Below are positions 38,401 through 50,400 of a stretch of DNA of 64,000 bases, in pieces; positions within the stretch are counted from its first letter, which is position 1; each line of letters starts with the position of its first letter. Source of the DNA: Bugulina stolonifera (lineage: Eukaryota; Bryozoa; Gymnolaemata; Cheilostomatida; Bugulidae); the NCBI GenBank assembly GCA_935421135.1, contig OW285192.1:5065501-5129500 (forward strand), given 5' to 3'. The position numbers and the translations under genes are program-made. A model generated the notes under the pieces. That model did no database searches, had not been told where the DNA came from, and worked only from the letters and a program-made list of their open reading frames with translations.

Positions 38401-41400
38401 TTAATTGGCTGAATCATTCATCAACGAAATGAAGTTATACAAACTCACAATAGATTTAAAGATGTACCCAGCAGAACTGTTTCTCACAGCATTTACTCCT
38501 AAGCCTGGCTCTTCACAAGTAATCGCTGTTTAAAAAAAAAAAACAAACATGTTACAAGTAGGTGTGCATGTTCTCATCTCTGTATCACCTCCATTGAATC
38601 CCCTGCCTCTCCTGTTAGTCCGAATTAGTATCGTTTTTAGACGTTTAGTTGCACAAATCAAGCCATCTAGATGAGGTGTTCTCCCAGGCATAACTCTAAG
38701 CTGCACTGATGAGGTGTTAAACACAGAAACAGCACACTGTATGCAGATTGAGTAGATGTGAGTATATGTACATGTAGATATAGTTTGACCACAATTCGCC
38801 TTTTGCTGATACTACTATGACATAACAAACATATTTCTTGAGCACTTTACCTGGGAGATACACTGAACTGGTGGCATTACGCAATTCTCGCTGTCTCCGG
38901 CAGCTTGAGAACTTTGGTTCAATGGATTTCACACCTTTTAAATACGCTTTGCTGTATATATACAGTATTGCTAAGGTGTTCTCCCAGGCATAGCTCTGAG
39001 CTGCACTGATGAGGTGTTAAACACCGAAACAGTACACTGTATGCAGACTGAGTATGTTTTGCTTATAATATTGTTTATCAAGTTGCATCTACATGTATTA
39101 CTAGAACACAAGTACATACGTTGGCAAGCGACAGTCTCCTTATCCCAGGTTCCACTAGCAGTGCATGTGATAGTAATTGTTGATGAGAATGTCTGACTGT
39201 CATGGTAGCCGTATGGACACAAATAGGTCACTACAGAACCATAGGTAAACACTTCACCTGACCTTCTAAATACTCCTATACCAGGTTCTGGTTCACCACA
39301 ATCAATCACTGCACAAACCAAAGAAGTATTAACACCCTGCTGCAGAGGTTTTGGCAATCGTGAGGTATGTTATCCTGATTACAGTGTATGATGTCGAGTC
39401 GAACAAGCACAGGACAGTATATTGAACTGATGCCAAAGATCTTAAACTCCGATGCCAAACGGTAGTAACTATTACAAACTCATATCAGCAATTAGCCATG
39501 AAGGTTTGCTTCATACTCGCTTAGGTAGTATCAAGTCTCAAGTTGTTTGTGACACAACAATAACAACAGCACTGCTCTCTATGACAGAAGGATTACCGTT
39601 AGCTAATATTTTGTGCAAATGAATACATAAGGTCACTAGACTAGTCCCATACATTGAGCATGACTAATGGCTTGCATTGTGCGTACACGTACATGCAGCT
39701 AGTTGGGAATTTAACCAGGTATCGAGAGGTATTCTTGTTGCGATTAGAATAAAGGTTGGAGTTGCTGCTGTGCTAGCATCTACAAGTGCATGTATACATT
39801 GTTCAATTTTTCCAGGCACAATCCTGGAAATTTCAACACCAGTAGTCACTCACCTTTGAGGGCTGATACCTTGATAACGAGCTTTATGTTTTCATAATAT
39901 CAGTGATGCATGCAAATAGTTTTCTTGCATTGTTACTTACAATAACAGGGTAGTGCGGTGTCAGGAGTAAACACATAACCATCTGTACAAGTGACTTCCT
40001 GTTGAGTCTCTCTGGTCAGCTGATCAATCACGTAACCCTCATCACAAGTGATATTGATTGTATCACCACTGTAGGCTGGCAAAATACTAGCAACAGCGCT
40101 GTGCAGCATCTTGGGTGGATGCTCGCAGAGAGACTCTAAAGGAACAAATAAAACGTCTGCAAAATAAAAGTTTGTTATCACTTCTGTGCAGAATCTAGAA
40201 ATTAAAAGGCCGGTGCTTTGTATATAAAGTCAGCTTGGCTTAACCGTCTTCTTTATACTAAACTAAGTGTACATTAGTCCTCTCTTCTCTCCAATCCATC
40301 TCCTAAACACAATCATTAGATTCAAGTGTAGCTGAAAATATATGATATTAATGTAGTGACAGAAGCGCTTCCCAATAGTCCTACTAACACAATTAGCCTA
40401 GCTTTCAGAGAGAGTGTCAGTGCATGTTTGAATTTGAATTAAAGTTAATTGTTCATTTGTTATTGAAGGATGCACACATGAGTAAGAGCAGACGTACTGT
40501 GGCACTTAGGGGGAGCTGCAGTCCACTGTCTCTCAGGACCACAGGTTATTTTCCGGAACGCGGTGTAGCCTATTTCATAGCCTGTGTTGCACTCGTACAA
40601 TAGAGAATCACCAAAAAAGTATCCCGAAGCATTTGGTCTTGCATAGGCCCTCTGTGTGTAAACAGGCCTCAGTGTGTTCTCCCCTGGTCCAGGTTCATCA
40701 CATTCAGCAGCTAGAAAATTCATAAACCTGTTACAGATATATTAATTTTGGTCAAATTGTCCAACTCTCACTTGTTACCATGTGACATTGTTAGCAGATG
40801 ATATTGTTTATTTTTCTCCTCTAAGTTATTACATTACATAACATTACATAATAATTATATAGACCTATGTAGACCGCAAGCTTTCCTAGCACAACACTCA
40901 ATCTCATAGGAGTTGAGTGGTGATATTACTATAATATTGTAACGGTTTTGCTGTGTATGTGTACAGTATGTTGCCTGGGACGATCTACTTGCAAAAGTGA
41001 AGAACCTATAAGTGGTGCTAGGCCTCCGTCATTACATGAAAGATTGATAGGTACTAGTAGTCCAAAGACTAGCCAAGGCGACCCATCTGGTCCTGAGTTA
41101 ATGCTATCTTGCTATACTGAGAAAAAGCATGTTCAGTCCTAGTAGGTGGTTCGGGCATCAAGGTCGAGGACCTGATCAGCTGGAACTGCCCATACTATGA
41201 GAGAAAACTCTGCATTTAAGTAGTACAGAAGTGTCTTTATTGAGATCCAAGCATCAACTGAGACAATGGTAGTAAAAACCATGCGCTTTACATAGTATTC
41301 TAGCTTCCGGAAAAAAATTCCGATAAAAAGGCCGACGTAGTGTTGTTTGAAAATTGCACAACAAGACGGTGGCCGGAAGGCCGATGCCCGACCAAAAATT

Positions 41401-44400
41401 GGTCGGCCATAACAAAAGTTGCTTAAAATCAGGAGATTCATGTGTAAAATTAATTACAGCTATTTCTGAGAGGTCGGCCCTCTTGACATGGGTATAAAAG
41501 GGTATAATTGCTCAGTCATGCATACAATAAGTGTATAAAATATATGTTTCTGCACAGGCTAGTCAATATACATAATTTCTCAGGTATGAATTGTTCATGA
41601 CAGTGCAATCCAGTACGAGTGGCTAAGTCTATAGAGCTACGTTTACCACTACAATATGCACTACTATTTTGTCAATTTAAAACAAATAGCTGCACTCAAA
41701 ATACCAGGCACAATATGTAGTTGGTCAGTCTGTCTGCCTGGCCGCCCACCCGACCGCCGCCTGCCGGCCTGCCTGCTTGCCTGCCTGCCTGTTGGTCTTG
41801 TGGCCGTCCCTGTATGTTGGTTAATGTTTAGCTACTAGGTCAAAGTACGAGTAACTATTTGCAATACACATGGAACTCACGGGTGCAGTTGACAGGTACT
41901 GTTCTGCTCCAATTTCCTGTAGCCAAGCACTCAGCAGGTGCCCGAGTTTGTAGGTCAGTACCCTCAATGACAAGCCCAGCATCACATTCATATGTAACAA
42001 TGTCCTCATACAGGTACCGGTTATCATAGACTAGAGAGGTCAGTGTGGAATATTCACCTGGTTTAGGCTCCTTGCAACTTACTCCTAGCCAACAACATTG
42101 TGGTACAAAGAATGTCAGACGTGCATTGTTTTGTATCATTTTCATACAACGTAAAAAAATTTTTAATGACCAGAACAGGGATTTGAGCAAGAAGGTGACA
42201 TTACCGCATCACCTGATTTAATTTGCTTCATTTTTCTACTCGTCAAAATCTTCCAAGTTTTTTAAGCCTAGAGGTTTCTTGACAAGTTTTAGTTTGAAAA
42301 AGTTTACTATAACTGTCAAGTTGACCTCAATATTCAGGAATAAACCCTCATAGATAATGAATGTAGTCAATTGCTAGTATTTGCTATGGCAACGAAGTTT
42401 TGGATTTTGAAAGTTACTTACTATTACATCTTGGTGGCAGATCACTCCAAGAGCCGTTGACTCCACATGTGATGTTTCTGGTGCTCCCTATGTTAAGTAT
42501 TTCGTAGCCCCATTTACATGTGTAAGAGAGAGTAACTCCTACTCCACCTGTGTCCCCTGTTCTATCAGCATTGAACCCAAAACCTGTAAGTACCATGTAC
42601 GAGTGTAACAAATTTAGACTGGAATTAGAGGCTTGAAAACAGCCTAAATGTATGATGTGTTACTACATGCACATGCACATCAATGGTACACATAAGTAAA
42701 TCTATAAGGCATGCATGTAGGTATATTTTAATTGGGAGTTATGGGTACCTGGGTCATCACAGCATACTCCAGTCTCCATAAAACTACCTGTACAATCAGG
42801 TGCACACACTGGTTTAGGGTTATTACATTGTCTGGTTCTTTGCCTCCTCTTGTTTACATCACACGCTGACCACTCGGACCAGAGTGACCAGTTTCCTGTA
42901 AACAATAATGGCTCTTGTTCAGAAAAGTTTTAACATGAGATAAATGTAGGTATTGCAATAATTTCATCCTAAAGCTGATAGTTTTAAAATCACAAACACC
43001 AATTCCCCCAGTACATCACACAATTAATAAACCTCGTTTCCAACCACCACGACTGGTGGACTGTTCATCAGACACACAGCAGTAGAGGTGGAACGAGACT
43101 CGAGATTTCTCGAGTCTCATATTGACTTGTGTTGTCTCGAAAGTCGTCTCGATATGACAATTAGGGTTCAAGACTGGAAAACAATAATAGCACCTAATAA
43201 TTTTTATTTATAATAAATTAATAATTATAATACAATTCATTGCGAATCAACAATAAATTTATCAAATAAAAAATTATTATTTAAATTATTTAGTAATACT
43301 ACCTTTATTTACATTCCCAGCACTGATTTTCTAGTAATAGCATTGCAGCTAATCGATCACTACAAGTCATGCAGAGGTACTAACGACTGTCAATCACCAC
43401 TCCCTTAATGCAATGTTATGTCCTTACCAAAAGTTTTCTACTCATGAGATTATTTCATCAATGGAAACGTAACTCCATAATACTGTGATGGTAAGCCAAG
43501 TCGTATCTTACATCTGACACTCATTATTGCGTGCATACATGTATATATCTGCTTGTACTTTACTCCTATATTGTTGTATATGATTATATGATTATATCTA
43601 AGTCTTTTAATGCCTTTTATACCCATGTACAGAGGCCCGACCTCTCAGAATCCATTGATAATCATTTTGTACATGAATTGGACCATTATAAGCAACTTTT
43701 GTAGAACCCGACCTATTTTGGGTCGGCCGTCGGGCTTCCGGCGGCCATCTTGTTGCGCAACTTTCGGACGACCACACGTCGTCTTTTCCCGACGTCACGT
43801 CGGCCGGAAGTCCTTATACTATATAAAGGGCACTGTTTTACTGTTCATTGTCTCAGTCTACACTTGGCTTTCAATAAAGACACATCTATACTTGATACAG
43901 AGACTTTCTCTTCCTTTTACTAGGTCATTCGCTTAGCGAACCGCCTACTAGGTCGAACTACTCTCTTTCATTGTATAGTCTGAAGGTCGGACTTGAGATC
44001 AGATGGGTCGTCTTTGGTAGTATTTGGGCTACTGAGACCGCTCGATCTTTCATGTAATGCGAAGTCCTATTACCACTCATAGGCACTTCATTTTTGGGTC
44101 GATAGTCGTCCAAGGACGACCGCACCAAATCACAGAAACCATTACATTGGTGGCAGCGGTGGGATTCTAAGGTCGTACTCTTACGATACGAAGTGAAGGA
44201 AGGTGACCTCGGCCTCGGGTAACCCGACCGACCTCATTCTTCAATACTTCTACGGCGATTAAGGACTCGGACCCGGGAACCTTGGATACGAGAAGGTGAC
44301 AAACGCTAAAGTGCACCCATAATTCTCGTGGTTCCGCTGGATGTAGCCCGACCTACGCCGGATCTTCGATCAAAGACCGACCTCGAACCCAGAATAGATT

Positions 44401-47400
44401 GACGGTACTCAGTACACCGACTAAGCCGACACGGCTTAACAAACCAAAGCAGTTTCTACTCACCACCATGACACATTACCAAGAATACCCCGACCCGGGT
44501 GAAAAGCCCACCTTTAACGGAGAAGGAGACGTACACTTCTTCATTAAGAAGTTCAAATATATAACTCAAACCAAGGATTGGAATCCACGGCACAGTCTCC
44601 TACACCTCCGGGAGGCCCTCCACGGCCCTACCCGGGACCTCGGACAGGCCGACACGGTTGAAGCTATCTTTCTCACCCTACAAAATCAGTACAGCCTCAC
44701 GGCCTCGGCCGCACGGCAACAGATCAAATATATCCAACAAGAGCCACACCGGTCTCTTCAAGAACATGCCGATCTAATTAGTAAGTTGCTAGCTATCGGC
44801 TATCCCGAGATGTCCGAGTCGACCTTGGAGCGATGGTCGACCGAGACATTCTGCAGTACCCTACAAGACACCTCCTTGATGAAACACTTGATGATCACCA
44901 ACCCGACCACTCTGGGTCGGGCCCTTCGGGACAGCCGTGCTTATTATGCTATCAGCAAGCGATTGCCAAAGGATGAAACCAAAGAGTCAGCCGTCAGGAC
45001 CAAGACATCAGTCAGCCCCAACAGGAACGGACATACTCTGAGCAAAGCCCCTCAGGAACCAGGAGGCGACTGGATACCCGGGAGACGCCACCCACGCAGG
45101 AAAAACCGGCGAGTACAACCACTTCCTTTGGCCAACCGGTTTCATGCCCTGGACTCCATGGAACCTGCACCTACCGGTCACTACTTAGAACGAACAGTAG
45201 CCGGACGGCCGACTCGGTTCTTGGTCGACACGGGTAGCAGCACTAACTTGTTAAATAAGAAGGTCCATGATCGGCTACCCCCTAGGAAGAAGAAGAAGAT
45301 GCGACAAACCAAGACGCACGGTGTAATGGCCGATGGATCCCCACTCCCCTTCGAAGGAGAGACTACATTGCCGGTGAAACTACCTGGACTTCCCCCAACT
45401 GAAGAGGACTTCCTAGTTGGGAAGATACAGGAGGATGCCATCATGGGACTCCCCTACCTACACAAGAATAAGTGTACTTTAACTTTCCAAGAACCCCAGG
45501 TCATCATAAACGGCAAACACATTCCCTGCAAAGACCGACACGGGCGACCCCTCCCCGGTCGGGTACGGACCATACGACAGCAAAACATACCGCCTCACTC
45601 CGAGGCCATCCTCCAAGGGTGTCTTGCGACCCCTGCTGCTCCAATCACGGGGATGGTGGAGCCCGTTAAGAACGGACCTTTAGTGGCTAACAGCATCGGC
45701 CGAACCGACTTGGCCGGACAGATCCCTGTCCGCTGTATGAACCCCACGGACCACACTCTCAACCTTCGGGCAGGAGCAACTATCGGCACATTTGCCGAGG
45801 TCCAAACAGCCGATATAGCAGCTCAACAAACTACTCCCCAGGAGACTCATACCCACACGGCACAGGGAGAAGTAGATTCCTCGAAGCCACCCGACAAAGG
45901 AGGTGGAACCCGAAAAGAAGTGCCGGATCACCTACAGGAGCTGTACCACAAGGCCCTTCCCCAGTGCGATACACCGGGAGAACAACAGAAATTGAAGGCC
46001 TTGTTATGTCGCTATTCCACGACTTTTAGTACTGACGAAGATGACCACGGACAGACTCACTTAGCGGAGCACTCCATTCCGGTGGAAGTCGGGACTCGAC
46101 CCATCCGGCAGCCCCCCCCCCATCGACTCGGGCCCGAGAAAGAGGCCGAAGCCGAGCGGCAGGTCAAGAAGCTGGCGCGTAGAGGGCTGATAGAGCCAGC
46201 TGAAGGAGCCTGGAGTTCACCAGTAGTCCTCGTAAAGAAAAAAGATGGCACTTGGCGGTTTTGCATCGACTACCGCAAATTAAACGCGGTGACTACACAG
46301 GACGCATACCCCTTGCCCCGAATAGACGACAGTCTGGATGCCTTGGCCGGCAGTAGGTACTTTAGCACCCTCGACCTCACTAGTGGATATTGGCAAGTAC
46401 CCCTAGATGCAGACGCACAAGAAAAGGCCGCCTTCGTAACTCGGTCAGGGTTTTGAAAGTGGAAAGTCCTCCCTTTCGGACTTACATCAGCTCCCGCCAC
46501 CTTCCAGAGATTAATGGAAAAGGTCCTACAGGGGCTACACTGGAAAACACTATTGTTATATCTGGACGACATCATCGTCATGGCACCCGACTATGATACC
46601 CACTTAGCCCGATTAGAAGAAGTCTTTCAGCGTCTCCAGGCCGCAGGTCTCAAACTCAAACCAGGCAAGTGCAAGCTCTTACAGACACAGGTCCATTACT
46701 TAGGACATGTCGTGCACCGGGATGGTACCTCCACAGATCCCGCCAAGGTGCAAGCCGTACGGGAGTGGCCTCAACCTTCTAACCTCAAACAGTTACAAGC
46801 CTTCCTCGGGATGGTCGGATACTACAGACAATACATAGCAGACTTCGCCAAGATCGCTCGGCCCTTGCATGTCCTCACCTCTAAAAACTCAGCTTGGCGT
46901 TGGACTGGAGAGGAAGAAGCAGCCTTCGAGGATCTAAGGTCTCACCTTCTTCAGGCACCCGTGTTGGGCTATCCCAACCCCCGACTTCCCTACATCTTCG
47001 ATACAGATGCCAGCAACGAGGCTGTGGGCGCTGTTTTGTCTCAAATACAAGACGGATGAGAACGGGTAATCGCCTACTGTAGCAAAACACTGGACGCAGC
47101 AGAACGCAATTATTGCGTTACGCGTCGGGAACTTCTAGCCGTTGTCAAGGCTGTGAAACACTTCCGGCCCTACCTCTATGGACGACAGTTCCGGCTGCGC
47201 ACCGACCATGCCTCCCTCAGGTGGCTCAGTCAGAGGAAGGAGCCTTCTCACCAGGTCGCTCGGTGGCTAGAAATACTCGCCGAGTTCAATTATCTCCTAG
47301 AACATCGGGCGGGAAACCGACATGGGAATGCCGATGGACTAAGCCGGAGCATCTGTGATCCATGTAAACAGTGTAAGAGGATAGAATAGAGAGACGGTGG

Positions 47401-50400
47401 ACCCGGAAGGGAGTCCCCCCTTGTATGCACACTACAACCGACTAATCGGTTGCTTCTACAACAATCTCAAGATGACCCTACTATGGCCTTGATATACGCA
47501 GCTGTAAAGGACGACACCCCAGTGGATCCCCTGACTCTAGAGCAGGGAGGTCCTGAACTTAAGCACTGGCATGAGCGCCTAGGAGCCATGCGAATCAGCA
47601 ACCAAGGTATCCTACAACTACGCACTATTCGGCAAAGCCGAGACGACTGGGTTGATCTTTGCCCCTGCATGGTACGCCAGGACATCATCTGGCAAACCCA
47701 TAGTCTCGCACACACTGGAGTACAGAAGACGCTAGCCCGGCAGGCACTACGCTGGTATTGGCCTGGGATGCAGAGAGATATCCGCGAGGCTATCTCCTCT
47801 TGTGAGGTCTGTCAGGCCGCCAAGAATAGTCGACTCTCTTCCAACACTAATAGGAGACGGATGCACGCAGGACGCCCCTGGCAGAAAATAGCCATCGACC
47901 TCGTCGGACCACTTCCCCAGACACCCAGAGGGAATCGATGGATACTGGTACTAATAGACCACTTTACTCGGTGGGCCGAGGCAATTTCCCTACCCGATGC
48001 TACGGCACCCACGGTAGCCACCACATTGGATGAGCAAGTGTTTAGTCGATTTGGGCTCCCCGAGCACGTGCACACCGACCAAGGAGCACAATTCCAATCA
48101 CGACTAATAGTTGAATTATGTAGGCTCTGGAAAGTCCGAAAGACCACTACTACCCCTTATCATCCTAAGTCCAACGGATTAGTGGAACGGGGAAACCGGA
48201 CATTTGGAGATGCTCTTCGGACTGCACTTCTCCGAGAAGACACTACGGACTGGGACCTCCTCCTACCTTCTCTCCTAAGGACTATCCGGGCTACCCCTCA
48301 CTCCGTCACTAAAGAGACCCCCAGCTTCCTCATGATGGGACGGGAGCTACGATTGCCAGATGACCTACAGCACCCCCAACCCTCTCCATCTGCCGTCACT
48401 CTGCAGGAATACACCCAAGAGGTGCGCAAAAATATGGCTGCTGCCCACAACCTCCTACGAGAAGACCAATCCCTGGTGCGGGCCCAAGAGCCACCCTCCG
48501 CCACACACTTCCGCGAAGGAGACTTAGTGATGATGGCTAATTACAGACGGCGAAAGGGAGAGAACCCTAAACTACAGCAAAAATTTATAGGACCCTACGA
48601 AGTCAAGAAAGCTCACGCAGACCACTCTTACCTAATAGAATGCCAGGGACAAAGCTCAGTACAGAGTGGAGAGCGACTCAAACTTTTCAAGCCCTGTCCC
48701 TACCCTATGGGACAGATCCCCGGATCGAGAGAACTGGCTCTGCGGCCGAATATGAGAGGAGCACGAGTCTACCCCAGGATACTCCCTGAAGAAGAGGATG
48801 AAGGGCCTACACCACGGCAAGTACGCCGGGCGCCTGAGTCTCCCCCACTGGTGCCAGAACCCCCTCCCCTCCATTCGGAACCGCCATCTCCAGTTCCTGA
48901 CCCTCAGCCACAGGTGTCAATTGATAATCCACCCTCCGAAGCAACTAGGGATACTCCACCTAGAGAATCCGATGTCTTGCCCCGACGGTCCCAACGTTCA
49001 AGACGCTCTCCGGTTCGTTACGGTGACCTGTATCGTTACCAATATGTGACAACTCCGTCAGACGCCAGCCCATCCAGTAGGAAAAGAGACGGAGCGGTAT
49101 TCACCCTAGAACGGCCTCTTAAGACACTATACCGTACCCTCCTTAATTTGACACTAGAGACACCCATGCCCTAGTGTGAGGGGGCTATGTGATGGTACGC
49201 CAAGTCGTATCTTACATCTGACACTCATTATTGCGTGCATACATGTATATATCTGCTTGTACTTTACTCTTATATTGTTGTATGTGATTATATGATTATA
49301 TCTAAGTCTTTTAATGCCTTTTATACCCATGTACAGAGGCCCAACCTCTCAGAATCCATTGATATTCATTTTGTACATGAATTGGACCATTATAAGCAAC
49401 TTTTGTAGAACCCGACCTATTTTGGGTCGGCCGTCGGGCTTCCGGCGGCCATCTTGTTGCGCAACTTCCGGACGACCACACGTCGTCTTTTCCCGACGTC
49501 ACGTCGGCCGGAAGTCCTTATACTATATAAAGGGCACTGTTTTACTGTTCATTGTCTCAGTCTACACTTGGCTTTCAATAAAGACACATCTATACTTGAT
49601 ACAGAGACTTTCTCTTCCTTTTACTAGGTCATTCGCTTAGCGAACCGCCTACTAGGTCGAACTACTCTCTTTCATTGTATAGTCTGAAGGTCGGACTTGA
49701 GATCAGATGGGTCGTCTTTGGTAGTATTTGGGCTACTGAGACCGCTCGATCTTTCATGTAATGCGAAGTCCTATTACCACTCATAGGCACTTCATTTCTG
49801 GGTCGATAGTCGTCCAAGGACGACCGCACCAAATCACGGAAACCATTACAATACTTGTCAAATTACACTAATTGGTACCCATGTGCATGTAATGTACATG
49901 AACATGGAATAGATGTACAATATATTCCACAGCCTTCTGTTAACCTTTGATTGAAATGCGTAATGATAAAATACAACGCATATGAAATATAAATAGTTTA
50001 CAGAGTATCAATTGAAACTATTGGAGTTCTAACATGCAAATATATGAAATTTGGCAAACTTTTTAGGAAAATTCCTTGAATCCTAAAACCCAATTTCGTC
50101 TCGAATGTTTTAGAGGTAGTGTCTCGAATCTCGCCTCGAATCCAAAAATGCTGTCTCGTTTCACCTCTACACAGCAGTACTAACAGGTTTTATTTATTTA
50201 CATTTAGTGTACATAAAGATATTTTAGTTCCAATACATGGTTCTTTCCTATTCTAGTGCTACATAGACACATTAACAAGTAAACTAACCAGGCACTCTTC
50301 CATGGTCCTTGACATAGCACAGGTAGTGCTTCTTATCCTCACAACTGGCGGACTGCCAACCATCAGAAGTGATATAAAGACAGGAACCAGATGGTGCTGT

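Larger units (their letters stand above)
37916..42583 (-). other. Array of six sushi (CCP) domains
   Basis: Exons 42422-42583, 41881-42084, 40498-40710, 39941-40135 and 39120-39308 each encode one sushi module and each runs phase 1 to phase 1. The sixth module is split across 38449-38525 and 37916-38047. Typical features are visible, for example VSCKEPKPGEYS, ECDEPGPGENT, IDCGEPEPGIG, ITCEEPGLG, each with the aromatic-x-C, C-x2-GY and late Trp pattern (for example ECNTGYEIGYTAF and GTWDKETVAC). These modules usually mediate protein-protein recognition. Confidence 0.88.
43484..49850 (+). mobile_element. Ty3/Gypsy LTR retrotransposon, full length (6,367 bp)
   Basis: Two 663-bp LTRs (43484-44146 and 49188-49850) enclose a primer-binding region, one gag-pol reading frame and a polypurine tract. 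The 4-bp target duplication ATAC flanks it (43480-43483, 49851-49854). By eye the LTRs differ at about 8 positions (about 1.2%), suggesting a fairly recent insertion, later than the hAT-like element it interrupts. Domain order protease, RT, RNase H, integrase places it in Ty3/Gypsy (Metaviridae). It lies in a receptor intron, antisense to that gene. Confidence 0.95.
43083..50169. mobile_element. hAT-like non-autonomous element interrupted by a Gypsy retrotransposon
   Basis: TAGAGGTGGAACGAGAC at 43083 and its near-perfect inverse ending at 50169 are 17-bp terminal inverted repeats with one mismatch. The flanks carry the identical 8-bp duplication CACAGCAG (43075-43082, 50170-50177). Subtracting the nested LTR element leaves about 716 bp of host transposon with no transposase. 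Near both ends the sequence is rich in TCTCGA words. Confidence 0.85.
42896..50288. other. Receptor intron containing the nested hAT-Gypsy insertion
   Basis: Nearly all of this 7.4-kb intron is the hAT-like element 43083-50169 with the Gypsy element inside it. Without these insertions the original intron would be about 300 bp, in line with the gene's other short introns. Confidence 0.75.

Noticed and set aside
43607..43936. Open frames of about 60-110 codons recurring in each LTR (also near 28913, 49314 and 53782)
   Set aside because: They recur because the LTR sequence recurs; they overlap promoter and polyadenylation signals and have no domain.
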